A stretch of 54,809 nt of DNA. Source: Stappia indica. Its GTDB lineage: Bacteria > Pseudomonadota > Alphaproteobacteria > Rhizobiales > Stappiaceae. The stretch lies in assembly GCF_020177335.1 (NCBI RefSeq), contig NZ_JAIVMG010000019.1:1-54809 (forward strand), written 5' to 3'. The notes beneath the pieces were generated by a model. The model saw only the letters and a program-made list of their open reading frames with translations. It made no database searches and was not told where the DNA came from. The stretch's first letter is position 1. Each line of letters opens with the position of its first letter. A program made the translations under genes and the position numbers. This document shows positions 24,729-34,287 of the stretch, piece by piece.

Positions 24729-26992
24729 ATGACTTGGTGTAAAGGTCAGGATCTCCCAACGCCCTTGGCGGTGGCGGAATACTGGGTCGACATCTGGCAA
24801 CGAAACGTCCTCTTCCTCGATACGATGCGCAAACGCGCAACTCAGTACGAGGAGCATGCGGCCGCAACCGCCCCCACGTGCTTGATTACGCGGTCGAACT
24901 GATCCTGGACGGGCGGACCCTCGATCGGCCAGTCAACTACCTGCTGACACGGGTTGTTCCTCCGTGCGGGTTTGAAACCAACCCGTCGAAACGCCCCTTC
25001 GTCATCGTCGATCCGCGCGCCGGACATGGTCCCGGCATCGGTGGCTTCAAGGCCGACAGCGAGATCGGCGTCGCCATGAAAGCCGGACACCCGGCCTATT
25101 TCATCGGTTTCCTGCCCGATGCCGTACCGGGACAGACCATCCTCGATATCGTTGCCGCCGAAGCTAGGTTCCTAGAGGAGGTTATCGCCCGCCACCCGGA
25201 CGCTGACGGAAATCCATGCGTTATCGGCAACTGTCAAGCCGGCTGGGCCGTGATGATCGTGGCTGCGCTGCGCCCTGAACTATTCGGTCCGATCATCATT
25301 GCGGGCACGCCGCTGTCTCACTGGGCAGGCGCCCGCGGCCAGTATCCGATGCGCTACACGGGCGGACTTCTCGGAGGGTCGTGGCTCACCGCACTTGCCG
25401 GCGACTTGGGCGCCGGTACGTTCGACGGTGCCGCCCTCGTGCAGAACTTCGAGAACCAGAACCCGGCCAACACCTTCTGGACCAAGCAATACAACCTCTG
25501 GTCCAGGATCGATACCGAACCCGAACGATATCTGCAGTTCGAGAAATGGTGGGGCGGCCACATCACGCTGAATGCGGAGGAAATGCAATGGATCGTCGAC
25601 GAGTTGTTTGTCGGCAACCACCTCGCCTCCGGCAATATCCGCACGCCGGATGGCACCGCCATCGACCTTCGCTCGATCCGCTCACCTATCGTTGTATTCT
25701 GTTCCAAAGGGGACAACATCACCCCGCCGCAGCAAGCACTCGACTGGATTCTCGACGTCTATGACAGCGTTGACGACATACGTGCCTGGGGTCAGACGAT
25801 CGTCTATGCCGTACACGACAAGGTCGGTCATCTCGGCATCTTCGTTTCTGCCGGGGTCGCCCGCAAGGAACACGATGAACTCGCTTCGAACATCGACCTG
25901 ATCGATGTCCTGCCCCCGGGCCTCTATGAAGCCGTTCTAACCCCGAAGGGCGAAGCCGTCGACAATCCGGACCTCGTCACCGGTGAATGGGTCATGCGCT
26001 GCGAAGCCCGCACACTGGACGACATCCGTGCACTCGGCGGGAATGACCTCAGCGATGAACGCAAGTTCGCTTCCGCCGCCCGGCTTTCGGAAATCAACCT
26101 GTCCCTCTACCGCGCATTCGCCCAACCGTTCGTCCGCGCCGCCGTCAACCCGCAACTGGCCGGAGCGATACGCCGCCTGCATCCCCTGCGGCTTTCCTAC
26201 GAGATGTTCGGTGCGAGCAACCCATTCCTGGCCTGGGTCGAGAGCGCCGCGGAAACGGTCCGCGCCGACCGCCGTCCCACCGCCACCGACAACCCATTGA
26301 TGAAAATACAGGCATTGACCTCGCAACACATCGATGACGGCTTAGAAGCCATTCGAAAAAGCGCTGAGAGGATCTCCGAGGACGCGTTTCATGCCATCTA
26401 CGGCGTGCCGACGCTGCAAGCGGCCCTCGGCATCGACACAACCTCTCAGAAGCGTCCGCGGAAAGCCGCGCGGAGCAAGCTGCACGAGGCACTGGTCGAA
26501 CGGCGCGTTGAAACTCTCAAGAAAAGCCTGACACGCGGCAGTCTTGCCGAAGGGCTGGTCCGGGCACTCCTCTGGGTCGGCATGGCCCGCAAAAGCGTCG
26601 ATGAACGCGGCTTCGCCGCAATCATCCGGCTGCGCGAAACACACCCAGCAAGCCGGCAGATGCCGTTGAGCGATTTCAAGGCGCTGATCAAGGAACAATT
26701 CCTCATGCTGATCATCGACGAGGAAGCCGCGCTGGCTGCGCTTCCGGACCTCATGCCGGAGCCGGAAGAAGTGCGGCGCCAGGCCTTCGCCGTTCTGCGT
26801 GATATTCTCGAAGCATCCGGCAGCCTCGATGGCGCGATTTCGGAACGGATGCAACGGGTCGCCGGCCTCTTCGGGATCGATCCGGCGCTTTCGTCAGAAA
26901 AGGCAAAGCCGCCTCCCCGGCAATCCAGTGCGGGACGCGGTCGTTCATGCGCGCGGAAAGGGCCGTCAAAAGCGACCTCAAGACGACCATGA
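24729..26992 (+). pseudogene. DUF3141 (alpha/beta-hydrolase, PHA-synthase-like) gene with a frameshift
   Basis: A gene starting at ATG 24729 (GGAGG 6 nt upstream) reads MTWCKGQDLPTPLAVAEYW...RKRATQYEEHAAATA and then loses frame in a run of five C (24871-24875). Six C would restore APHVLDYAVELILDG, which continues open from 24878 to 26992 (704 residues). The long part has an alpha/beta-hydrolase core: the nucleophile elbow is altered to GNCQAGWAV (Cys in the Ser position, as in PHA synthases), followed by DNITPPQQALDW and HDKVGHLGIFVS. DUF3141 genes often sit with phosphotransacylase and acetate kinase genes, as here. Its stop overlaps the next start (ATGA). A GTG start at 24878 could still give a shortened protein. 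Confidence 0.75.
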
Positions 26993-27620
26993 AAGCCGCC
27001 CTGCAACCCGATGCCGCCGCCGACTTGATTGAGGCGGGCTCTGTCATCCTCGTCGGTGGTTTCATGCGCGTCGGGGCGCCGCACCGGTTGCTGGATGCCA
27101 TCCGGAACGTGGTATCGGCGGCCTCACGGCCGTCTGCAACGAACTGTGCACCCCGGACAAGGGCTCGGCAAACTCGTTGCGTCAGGCCAGGTGACACGGG
27201 CAATTGTTTCCCACATCGGCCTGAACCCTCTGGCTCAGAAAAATGCTGGCAGGCAAAATGGACCTCGAGCTGGTAGCGCAGGAGCCCCTGGTCGAGCGGA
27301 TCCGAGCGGGAGGCTTCGGTCTCGGCGGAATTTTGACCGCGACCGGACTCGGCACGCCTGTCGAGGGCGACAAGCAGGTCATCGAGGTGGACGGTCGGAA
27401 ATTCCTCCTGAAGAAGCCAATCCGCGGCAATTTCTCCCTTCTTGCATGCCATCATGCCGACTACACGGGAAATCTTGCCTATCTGCTGACCGCACACAAC
27501 TTCAACCCGGTCATAGCGCTTTCCGGCAAAGCCGTGATTGCCGAGGCGGAGCATATCTACCCGTGGGCATGATCTCGCCGGATCACGTGAAGACGCCCGG
27601 CATGGTCGTCGACTACCTGC
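26989..27620 (+). pseudogene. CoA-transferase subunit A (AtoD-like) pseudogene
   Basis: The ATG overlaps the DUF3141 stop. The signature of 3-oxoacid/acetate CoA-transferase alpha subunits is spread over all three frames: [76 protein letters not shown]...[29 protein letters not shown]; and [19 protein letters not shown]. At least four frameshifts are needed to join them, so it cannot make the enzyme. The intact protein would move CoA between an acyl-CoA and an acid. The usual following gene is subunit B, present here only as a stub. Confidence 0.8.
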
Positions 27621-27979
27621 CTGGCGGGCTGCAGGTCGACGAGCGCAGGTATCCTGCGAATTGGATGGTGCCCGGAATGGGCGGTGCCATGGACCTGGTC
27701 GCCGGCGCCAACAAAGTGATCGTAGCCATGATCCACACGGCAAAGCCCCCCAAGATCGTGCCGGAATGCACTCTGCCCCTGATGGTCCGGCTGCGCGTGA
27801 CGCTTATCGTGACCGAACCCGCCGTCATCGAGCCGACGGATCAGGGCCTTGTCCTGCGTGAACGCGCCCCGAGAATAGAAACCTCCCCCCCCCCTGGAAC
27901 AAACCTCCGCCCGTCTGATCATCGGCCAGAACGTTCCCGAAATGCAGCTCGCCCCTTGGGGGCGTCCGGCGGAAGTCTA
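27621..27979 (+). pseudogene. CoA-transferase subunit B (AtoA-like) C-terminal stub
   Basis: Right after the end of subunit A comes [41 protein letters not shown], then ECTLPL and [18 protein letters not shown]. This is the last third of a CoA-transferase beta subunit. The N-terminal two thirds, with the catalytic Glu motif (SENGI), are missing. An internal deletion has fused the A end to the B end within the shared word PGG. A further frame change near 27900 leads to [14 protein letters not shown] and a TAG at 27977-27979. It is non-functional. Confidence 0.75.
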
Positions 27980-28029
27980 GCCGCCAGTCAGAAAGGGACC
28001 GCAACGTCAGAGACACCTTTGAAAGGCGC

Positions 28030-28748
28030 GCAGGATCCCTCCAAATACGAGCGGCGAATCGAGAAGGCACGCGTTGCGCAATCCGCAAAAACATTGTCGC
28101 CCACCCTTGTGGCGAAACTTCCCTGCGCGGTGCGCTGCAAGCGGCAGCGGAAGGCCTGATCGACCCGATCCTTGTCGGCCCGGATACGAGGTGTGGCGGC
28201 AGAGTTCGGCCATGACGAAACCTTTTTCATCACCGACGCTTCAATCAACATCTTTCCCGACCTCGACGCCAAGCGCGACATCATCCAGAACGCCATCAAC
28301 CTGTGGATTGCTTTCGCGGACGGAACGCCGAAAGTCGCGATCCTGTCCGCCGTGGAGACGGTGACGTCCACGATACCCTCGACCATCGAGGTAGCCGCTC
28401 TGTGCAAGATGGCCGACCGCGGCCGGATCACCGGCGGTCTGCTCGACGGGCCCCCTAGCCTTCTACAAGGCCATCGATCCGGAGGTCGCCCAGATCAAGG
28501 GCATCACATCACCGCTTGCAGGCCATGCCCAGATCCTGGTGGTGCCGAACCTTGAGGCCGGCAACATGCTGGCAAAGAACCTCACCTTTCTCGCCCATGC
28601 GGCTGCCGCCGGAAACGTGCTCGGCGCCCGCGTGCCCAACGTGCTCGCCTCCCGGGCGGATTCGGTACGCACCCGCCTCGCCTCCTACGCCATCGCCTCG
28701 CTCTACGCGGCGACCCGCCGCCAGGCGTTCACCGTCACGGCGATCTGA
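28030..28748 (+). pseudogene. Phosphate acetyl/butyryltransferase pseudogene
   Basis: The pieces [115 protein letters not shown]; and HAQILVVPNLEAGNMLAKNLTFLAHAAAAGNVLGARVPNVLASRADS lie in successive frames. Together they match the short Pta/Ptb transferase (about 300-320 residues) that makes acyl-phosphate from acyl-CoA. At least three frameshifts break the gene. Its N-terminal start is not clear; the first recognisable residues are near 28030. The TGA at 28746-28748 is 3 bp before the acetate kinase start. Confidence 0.8.
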
Positions 28749-28751
28749 GAG

Positions 28752-29118
28752 ATGGACGTCATCCTCGTCATCAATGCCGGTTCGTCGAGCCTCAAATTCC
28801 AGGTGTTCACGATCGCCGATGAAGAGCCGGAGCGACGGATCAAGGGGCAGATCGACGGTATGAGCGCCCATCCGAGATTGCATGCCGCAACGGCGGATGG
28901 CACCGACATCATCGAACAGATCTACACGATGGCCGAGTTCCCGGACCTGCCCGCAGCCACGCGTGAGCTGACGATCTGGCTGCACAACCTCGAAGGGTTT
29001 ACGCTTCGAGCCATCGGTCACCGCATCGTCCATGGCGGTCCCGAATTCTCCGGTCCGATGCTGATAAACGAGGGCCGCAGCATCGATAGCACCATGGGCT
29101 TTCCGACACTTGACGGAC
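28752..29118 (+). pseudogene. Acetate kinase, truncated by an IS remnant
   Basis: The N-terminus is typical of acetate/butyrate kinases: MDVILVINAGSSSLKFQVF, later GHRIVHGGPEFSGPMLI (substrate and nucleotide sites). After about 122 of the expected about 390-400 residues the gene runs into the end of an IS3-type remnant at about 29119. The open frame continues only into IS sequence (NSPEFRGHSRVTF). The catalytic Asp region, ATP-binding loop and C-terminal half are gone. It was probably the last surviving gene of the DUF3141-CoA-transferase-Pta-Ack operon. Confidence 0.85.
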
Positions 29119-29489
29119 TGAATAGTCCCGAGTTTCGTGGACATTCTCGAGTTACGTTTCCTGCTGTCGTTCGAACTCGACGGGCGACGGCATCCCGTTC
29201 CTGACGTGCTTGCGCTTCGGGTTGTAGAACATCTCGATGTAGGCGAACATGTCCTTCCTTGCCTTTTCGCGTGTTCGGTAGGTCCTGCGCCGTATCCTCT
29301 CGCGCTTGAGGAGATTGGAGAAGCTCTCCGCCACGGCATTGTCATGGCAGTTGCCGCGCCAGCTCATCTGGCCTCAAGCGCGACCTTGGCCGTGAACCGT
29401 CTGCGTGTCTTCATGCTGGATCGTCCTTTCCATCGGAAGGTCCACCTTAGCCAAGCCGCCAAACTGTCTCACAAGGCGGGACCGCCTCA
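29119..29489. mobile_element. Internally deleted IS3-family element (about 370 bp)
   Basis: Both ends of an IS3-type element remain. The left end begins TGAATAGTCCCGAG and carries the 3' end of OrfB (minus strand). The right end carries the OrfA start, with TGAGGCGGTCCCG read inward. The ends share the GTCCCG core. Between them OrfA is cut after 16 codons and joined to the last 70 or so codons of OrfB, a deletion of roughly 800-900 bp judged from usual IS3 sizes. A second copy of the left end lies at 54631-54690. The precise right tip and target duplication could not be fixed. Confidence 0.65.
29152..29414 (-). pseudogene. Fused remnants of IS3 OrfA and OrfB
   Basis: From ATG 29414 the frame reads MKTRRRFTAKVALEAR and stops; this is the opening of an IS3 OrfA. 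One base out of frame follows the end of OrfB: MSWRGNCHDNAVAESFSNLLKRERI...YIEMFYNPKRKH...SPVEFERQQET. The last catalytic Glu (in AVAESF) is kept, but the rest of the DDE core is gone. It is dead as a transposase and could be moved only by a complete relative. Confidence 0.75.
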
Positions 29490-30035
29490 ATCAGAATGGA
29501 CAGCCACACCCGCCCAACCGGCCACGCCGGGGCCACGGCGCCCCACCCCGACACCGCGAAATCCGGCCCCCACGCCGCCGCCTGGTCCGATCCAGTCTAT
29601 GAAGAGCGCGGCCATTCCATCGCCCTCCGGCATTTCGCCTTCAATCAGCTTGTAGTGATAGACGAGATCGTTTCCCTCGACTTGCGGATCGAGGAGTTCG
29701 ACGACAACCAAAGTGTTTGTCTCCTGGCCTGGCTGGAAAATAGACAAGGTCGCGTTTGGCGGATCTTCACCAAAATTGTCCTTCCCCGTCTTCCATTCCT
29801 CAAGATAGCCATCCATGGTCAGGTGCCCGGCAACCCGGACAGGCCGGTCGGAGAAGTAGAGCGTTTGCGGAGAGACATTGATCAGGCGCAGGGTTCCGGC
29901 GGCGGGATCGGCAGCGATCCCTGCCGATGTTTGAACGAACATGAGCTGGATCTTGGCATCGTCGGCAAGTGCTGGCCCAATCAGCACTCCGGAGCCAACC
30001 CCAATCGCCAAGAGGGCCTTCTTCCACGTTTTCAA
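29487..30035 (-). CDS. Secreted protein of unknown function
   Basis: The 182-residue protein has a clear signal peptide (MKTWKKALLAIGVGSGVLIGPALA|DD). A beta-rich periplasmic domain (about 25-150) follows, with GTLRLINVSPQTLYFSDRPVRVAGHLTMDGYLEEW and LSIFQPGQETNTLVVVELLDPQVEGNDLVYHYKLIEG. The last 35 residues are Gly-rich (GPGGGVGAGFRGVGVGRRGPG). Its TGA coincides with the right end of the IS3 remnant, so the original C-terminus may have been altered by that insertion. It is divergent from the AraC regulator 170 bp away. The protein's layout fits a small carrier or sensor domain, but I do not recognise a family. Confidence 0.65.
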   Translation of the reverse strand: MKTWKKALLAIGVGSGVLIGPALADDAKIQLMFVQTSAGIAADPAAGTLRLINVSPQTLYFSDRPVRVAGHLTMDGYLEEWKTGKDNFGEDPPNATLSIFQPGQETNTLVVVELLDPQVEGNDLVYHYKLIEGEMPEGDGMAALFIDWIGPGGGVGAGFRGVGVGRRGPGVAGWAGVAVHSD

Positions 30036-30204
30036 TTGGATGCTCCCTGATCAAAGAACAGCAAAAACTCGGCCCGTTGCCCGACAACGCCCCCTATTCC
30101 TTTGAGTATGCCGTAGAGGAGAGTGATTGTTTTCTCTTCACGCGCCAGTTTAGACGCTTTAATCTGAAATTCCGCATAATTACCTATTACCGGCAGGAGG
30201 CTCC

Positions 30205-31215
30205 ATGGGACAAGCCGTTCCCCTCGTCCGTGCGATAGCCATGATGCCGACGCTGTCCTGGTTGGCGAGGCAAGGCTATTCGGTAGAGCAATTGCTAAAG
30301 CGTCATCAGCTCACGTCCGTTCTGTATTGCAGCCCCTTACGTCCAGTCCCTTTGACAAGGGTAGCAAACTTCCTGAAGGAAACTGCCGAAGCCGAAGGCC
30401 CCGACCTTCCCTTTCGGGTCGTCACGGAGGCAGATCCACTCGAGCTTGCCCAGATCGGTCGGGTGGCGCTCGGCGCGCGGACACCGCACGAAGCCATCAC
30501 CCGGATTGCAAACGGGCTGCCCTATTACTGCTCACACGAGCTTTTGACGCTGGAAACGGTGGGTAGAGAGACCATCGTGCGACATGCCTACGGTGTCCGT
30601 TTCGATCCGGTCGCCGGACATCTGATGCTCCAGTATGCGGTCGCGGTGTTGGAACGGCTGTGCGGCATGGCCACGGCGACGCGGCCACGGCTGCGCCAAC
30701 TGGAAGTACTGGCGCATCCGGAATTCGGGGTCGAACATCTGCTCCCCTGGCTTGGAGAGAGCATCATCACCAGCACAAACAAGCAGGCCATAACGGTCTG
30801 GATCCCGAGCGAGGTCGCCAATCGGAAGTTCGGCAAACGAACGCGCGACCGGTCAGGTGATCCGCTGTTTGCACATCTCAAGCCATTGCGGGGAGACGGC
30901 AGGTTCACCAGCTCGGTGCACGTTCTGGTGGCGGCGATGCTGGAAGACGGCGTTCCCACCGTGATGGATATCGCGCAGGCAGCCGGAATGAGTTCCCGCA
31001 CGATGCAGCGGCGACTTCAGGAAGAGGGCCAGTCCTTCAAGCAGGTTCTCGATGCCGTTCGTCAGGAACAGGCAGAGCTTGAGCTCAAATCGAGCGGGGC
31101 TCCCATGTCTCAGGTCGCGGCAAGTCTGGGGTATCGCCGGCAAGCTTCACTCACGCGGTCGATGCGCCGCTGGACCGGCGTGTCCCCGATCGCTTATCGA
31201 AATCAGAGCGACTGA
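30205..31215 (+). CDS. AraC-family transcriptional regulator
   Basis: The ATG has AGGAGG 5 nt upstream. Residues about 15-215 form the Arabinose_bd-type ligand region seen in OruR/AraC-like regulators (LARQGYSVEQLLKRHQL..., ELAQIGRVALGARTPHEAI). The C-terminus has two helix-turn-helix motifs: PTVMDIAQAAGMSSRTMQRRLQEEGQSFKQVLDAVRQEQA and MSQVAASLGYRRQASLTRSMRRWTGVSPIAYR. The full length (336) is normal. It precedes the DUF1254/DUF1214 gene on the same strand by 180 bp, so that gene and the beta-propeller after it are likely targets. The effector is unknown. Confidence 0.88.
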   Translation: MGQAVPLVRAIAMMPTLSWLARQGYSVEQLLKRHQLTSVLYCSPLRPVPLTRVANFLKETAEAEGPDLPFRVVTEADPLELAQIGRVALGARTPHEAITRIANGLPYYCSHELLTLETVGRETIVRHAYGVRFDPVAGHLMLQYAVAVLERLCGMATATRPRLRQLEVLAHPEFGVEHLLPWLGESIITSTNKQAITVWIPSEVANRKFGKRTRDRSGDPLFAHLKPLRGDGRFTSSVHVLVAAMLEDGVPTVMDIAQAAGMSSRTMQRRLQEEGQSFKQVLDAVRQEQAELELKSSGAPMSQVAASLGYRRQASLTRSMRRWTGVSPIAYRNQSD

Positions 31216-31395
31216 AAGGTCCCGGCTCATCCGCCATCCCTCCATTCTGAGTGTCGGATGAACAGCCAGACCCGCGACCTTCCCGTTTCATCATCAAGGA
31301 GATTTTTGAAATTTTGGCGCGTAGAGCGAAGTAAGGACTAACCAGACCGGTTACGCTGCGCAATCAAGTCCTTGGCAGGAAATCCTGGAGGAATG

Positions 31396-34227
31396 ATGAG
31401 CCAGTTGCGCATATTTCTGTTGGCGGCTTTGTTCTCAGCCACCCCCGGGATTGTGTTGTCCGAGCCTGGTCCAGCGGCGACGACTTCAGAATGGGAGCGA
31501 ACGCTTGAGGAGGCATATCTATACGCCTTCCCGATGCTTGTGGCCTACCAGGTCATGTATGACTACAACGTCGACAAGAACTCCGGTGCTTACATTGGCC
31601 CCTTCAACCAGATCCACAACGAAGCACGGGTCTATTCGCCGAAGGATACCGCTGTCAGCACGCCCAACAGCGACACGCCCTATTCCTTCGTGCAACTGGA
31701 CCTGCGCGCCGAACCAATGGTGATCTGCCTGCCCAAGGTGGATCCGAAGCGCTATTACGACGTGCAGCTGACAGATATGTACACGTTCAACTTCGGCTAC
31801 ATGGGCAGCCGGACCACGGGCAGTGACGCGGGGTGCTACATGGTGGCCGGACCGGACTGGCCAGGGGACAAGCCGGACGGAATCGAAAGGGTCTTCCACA
31901 GCGAAACCCAATTCGCCTTCACCATCTTCCGGACACAGCTGTTCGATCCTTCCGACCTGCCGAACGTCAAGAAAGTGCAAGCCGGCTATTCGGTCACACC
32001 GCTCTCCAGGCATCTCGGCAAGCCTGCGCCGGAAGCGCCTGCCGCGATTGACTGGCCGCCGGCCAGCAAGGCGATGTTCGGCGACGAGTTTCCGAACTAC
32101 CTGAATTTCCTGCTGCAATTCACGCCCGACAGCGCAGTCCCGCTATCCGAAAAAGCACTGCGTGAGAGGTTTGCAAAAGTCGGCATCGAAAAGGGCAGGA
32201 CATTCGATGCCGCGAAGCTCCCGCCCGAGCAGCAGCAGGCGCTCACTTCCGCGATCAAGGCGGCAACCGCGAAGATTGGCGCAACCGCCGGCACCGTCGG
32301 CGCGAGGGTCAACGGCTGGCAGATCGGAGCGGCGGCCGGGAGCCGGGAGTTCTTCAACGGCAATTGGGCGCTGAGAGCGGCCGGATCAAAGCTTGGCATC
32401 TATGGAAACAGTGAGGACGAGGCTGTCTATCCCTTCACGCGCGCAGATACCAACCTTGTTCCGCTCGACGGCAGTCAGCATAACTACACGCTGACCTTCC
32501 CGGCCGGGCAGCTTCCTCCTGTCAACGCCTTCTGGTCGGTGACGATGTACGACGGCCGCACCCAGCTTTTAATCGACAATCCGATCGATCGCTACCTGAT
32601 CAACGCGCCGATGCTGCCCGATCTCAAGAAAAACCCGGACGGGTCGCTGACCCTCTACATCCAGCACGACAGTCCCGGAAAGCAGCGCGAGGCAAACTGG
32701 CTGCCTGCTCCGGACGGGCCGATGTTCGTGGTCATGCGGCTCTACTGGCCGAAGACCGAACCTCCGTCGGTGCTGCCACTGGGCGACGGCACCTGGTCAC
32801 CGCCGGGGATCGAGCCGGTCAGCAATTCCCGAGCAGACAACGTCACCCGTTTCGGCGACAAGTCCCTTGAGACCGTGATCCGCACGGATCAGCGATATGG
32901 TGGAGATCCCTTCTTTCAGGGGCCTCGCGGCTGGCCCTATTGGAACCTGCTGGAATACCCCAAACCCATTCAGAACCCCAATCTTTGGCCCGACGCTCAG
33001 TCGACCTATTTCCTGTCGAGGTTTGATCTGCCGCCGCGCAGCACGCTGACCCTGAGAGGAGAGTTCCCGCGGGCACGCTATTTCAAATTCGCGCTCTACA
33101 AGGCCGAGGGCGGCACCTTCGTGTCCATCGGTGAGGATATCGCCGGGTGGAACATCGCCCCCGATCCGGGCTCGACCAATCCTTTCGTGGTCGGGAACAA
33201 TCGCCTTCTGGAACCGCGCGACTATACCGTCAGCATCGTGGCGCGGGATGCTCCCGCAAAGCCTGAAGATCGCGCACCGAACACGCTCTATGCCGGAAGC
33301 CATGGCGGCGACCTGCAACTCGTCACCCGCATCTATCTGTCGGACGCGGGCAGCGACGGAGCGGGGTGGGCGCCCTCGGCGTCGGCCGTCCGCCGAAGAG
33401 GATTGCCGGAACCCGAAGTCACCCTCGCCGACGGTACCCATCTTTCCGGCGAAGCATTGGTGGCCGCCATCGCACGCCCCTTCTCCGCCAACACCGCACA
33501 GCCGTTTACCGCCGGGCAATGGACCGCTCTGGTCAACGCCAAGGACAACGACCCTGCGCTTGATCCCGCCACGGCACCTGCCCGCAAAACGCCGAAATGG
33601 GAAAAATACTGGAACATCAGGTATTCGATCATCGGCTCGTTCAAGACCCCCGACGAGCAGGCAAAGATCCCCTTTGCCGGGCCCGTTGACGGTGGCGGCG
33701 ATCCGTCCACCAACTATCTCTTCGTGCAGCTTTCGCGGAAGTTCGGACCCGTTTTCGTCACGCGCGGCAAGTTGCCTGCCTTTCCCGACACCTATGCGGG
33801 CGCATCCGGCCTGGGACTTGAGGTCATGCCCCCGGCCCAGGCCCAGTACGTGTCGATCGTAAGCTGCGAGGCTGCGCCCTCCGGGCAGATCGTCGACGGA
33901 CTCGCCGACATGCAGATCCCGGTCAATGAAAACGGCAACTACACGATCGTCTACAGCCGCGCAGAGGACCGGCCCGGGAACGCAACGGCGGAAAACGGTG
34001 TCGCCTGGATCGAATGGAGCCCACGCGGCGAAGGCCTCGACAGCCCCGAAAATCGCAAGGATTTCGGCATGCTGATGATGCGCATCATGGCGCCAAACCC
34101 CGACTGGCAGGAAAGCCCAGCAAACATCACCAGACCCGGCGAGGAAGCCAGAGTCATGGGAGCTTATTTCCCCGAAGGAGAATACACGACCAAGGAGGCC
34201 TTCGAGGCGCTTGGGAAAAATCCCTGA
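31396..34227 (+). CDS. Large secreted DUF1254/DUF1214 protein
   Basis: The start at 31396 gives 943 residues. GGAG is 5 nt upstream, and the next ATG (31393) is too close to it. A signal peptide (FLLAALFSATPGIVLS) is followed by a DUF1254 domain (about 35-170: LEEAYLYAFPMLVAYQVMYDYN, TAVSTPNSDTPYSFVQLDLRAEP). A DUF1214 domain lies at about 320-450 (TFPAGQLPPVNAFWSVTMYDGRTQLLIDNPIDRYLI). Usual proteins of this family end there at 450-500 residues. The further 450 residues contain a second, DUF1214-like half (LPPRSTLTLRGEFPRARYFKFALYKAEGGTF). This is a head-to-tail duplication or fusion. Function is unknown; the protein is periplasmic. It probably forms an operon with the beta-propeller gene 60 bp on. 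Confidence 0.8.
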   Translation: MSQLRIFLLAALFSATPGIVLSEPGPAATTSEWERTLEEAYLYAFPMLVAYQVMYDYNVDKNSGAYIGPFNQIHNEARVYSPKDTAVSTPNSDTPYSFVQLDLRAEPMVICLPKVDPKRYYDVQLTDMYTFNFGYMGSRTTGSDAGCYMVAGPDWPGDKPDGIERVFHSETQFAFTIFRTQLFDPSDLPNVKKVQAGYSVTPLSRHLGKPAPEAPAAIDWPPASKAMFGDEFPNYLNFLLQFTPDSAVPLSEKALRERFAKVGIEKGRTFDAAKLPPEQQQALTSAIKAATAKIGATAGTVGARVNGWQIGAAAGSREFFNGNWALRAAGSKLGIYGNSEDEAVYPFTRADTNLVPLDGSQHNYTLTFPAGQLPPVNAFWSVTMYDGRTQLLIDNPIDRYLINAPMLPDLKKNPDGSLTLYIQHDSPGKQREANWLPAPDGPMFVVMRLYWPKTEPPSVLPLGDGTWSPPGIEPVSNSRADNVTRFGDKSLETVIRTDQRYGGDPFFQGPRGWPYWNLLEYPKPIQNPNLWPDAQSTYFLSRFDLPPRSTLTLRGEFPRARYFKFALYKAEGGTFVSIGEDIAGWNIAPDPGSTNPFVVGNNRLLEPRDYTVSIVARDAPAKPEDRAPNTLYAGSHGGDLQLVTRIYLSDAGSDGAGWAPSASAVRRRGLPEPEVTLADGTHLSGEALVAAIARPFSANTAQPFTAGQWTALVNAKDNDPALDPATAPARKTPKWEKYWNIRYSIIGSFKTPDEQAKIPFAGPVDGGGDPSTNYLFVQLSRKFGPVFVTRGKLPAFPDTYAGASGLGLEVMPPAQAQYVSIVSCEAAPSGQIVDGLADMQIPVNENGNYTIVYSRAEDRPGNATAENGVAWIEWSPRGEGLDSPENRKDFGMLMMRIMAPNPDWQESPANITRPGEEARVMGAYFPEGEYTTKEAFEALGKNP

Positions 34228-34287
34228 GTTCATTCGTGACAGATGGACGGCCATGCCGTGCCAGCCCCAAGCTAAGGACCCACGACC

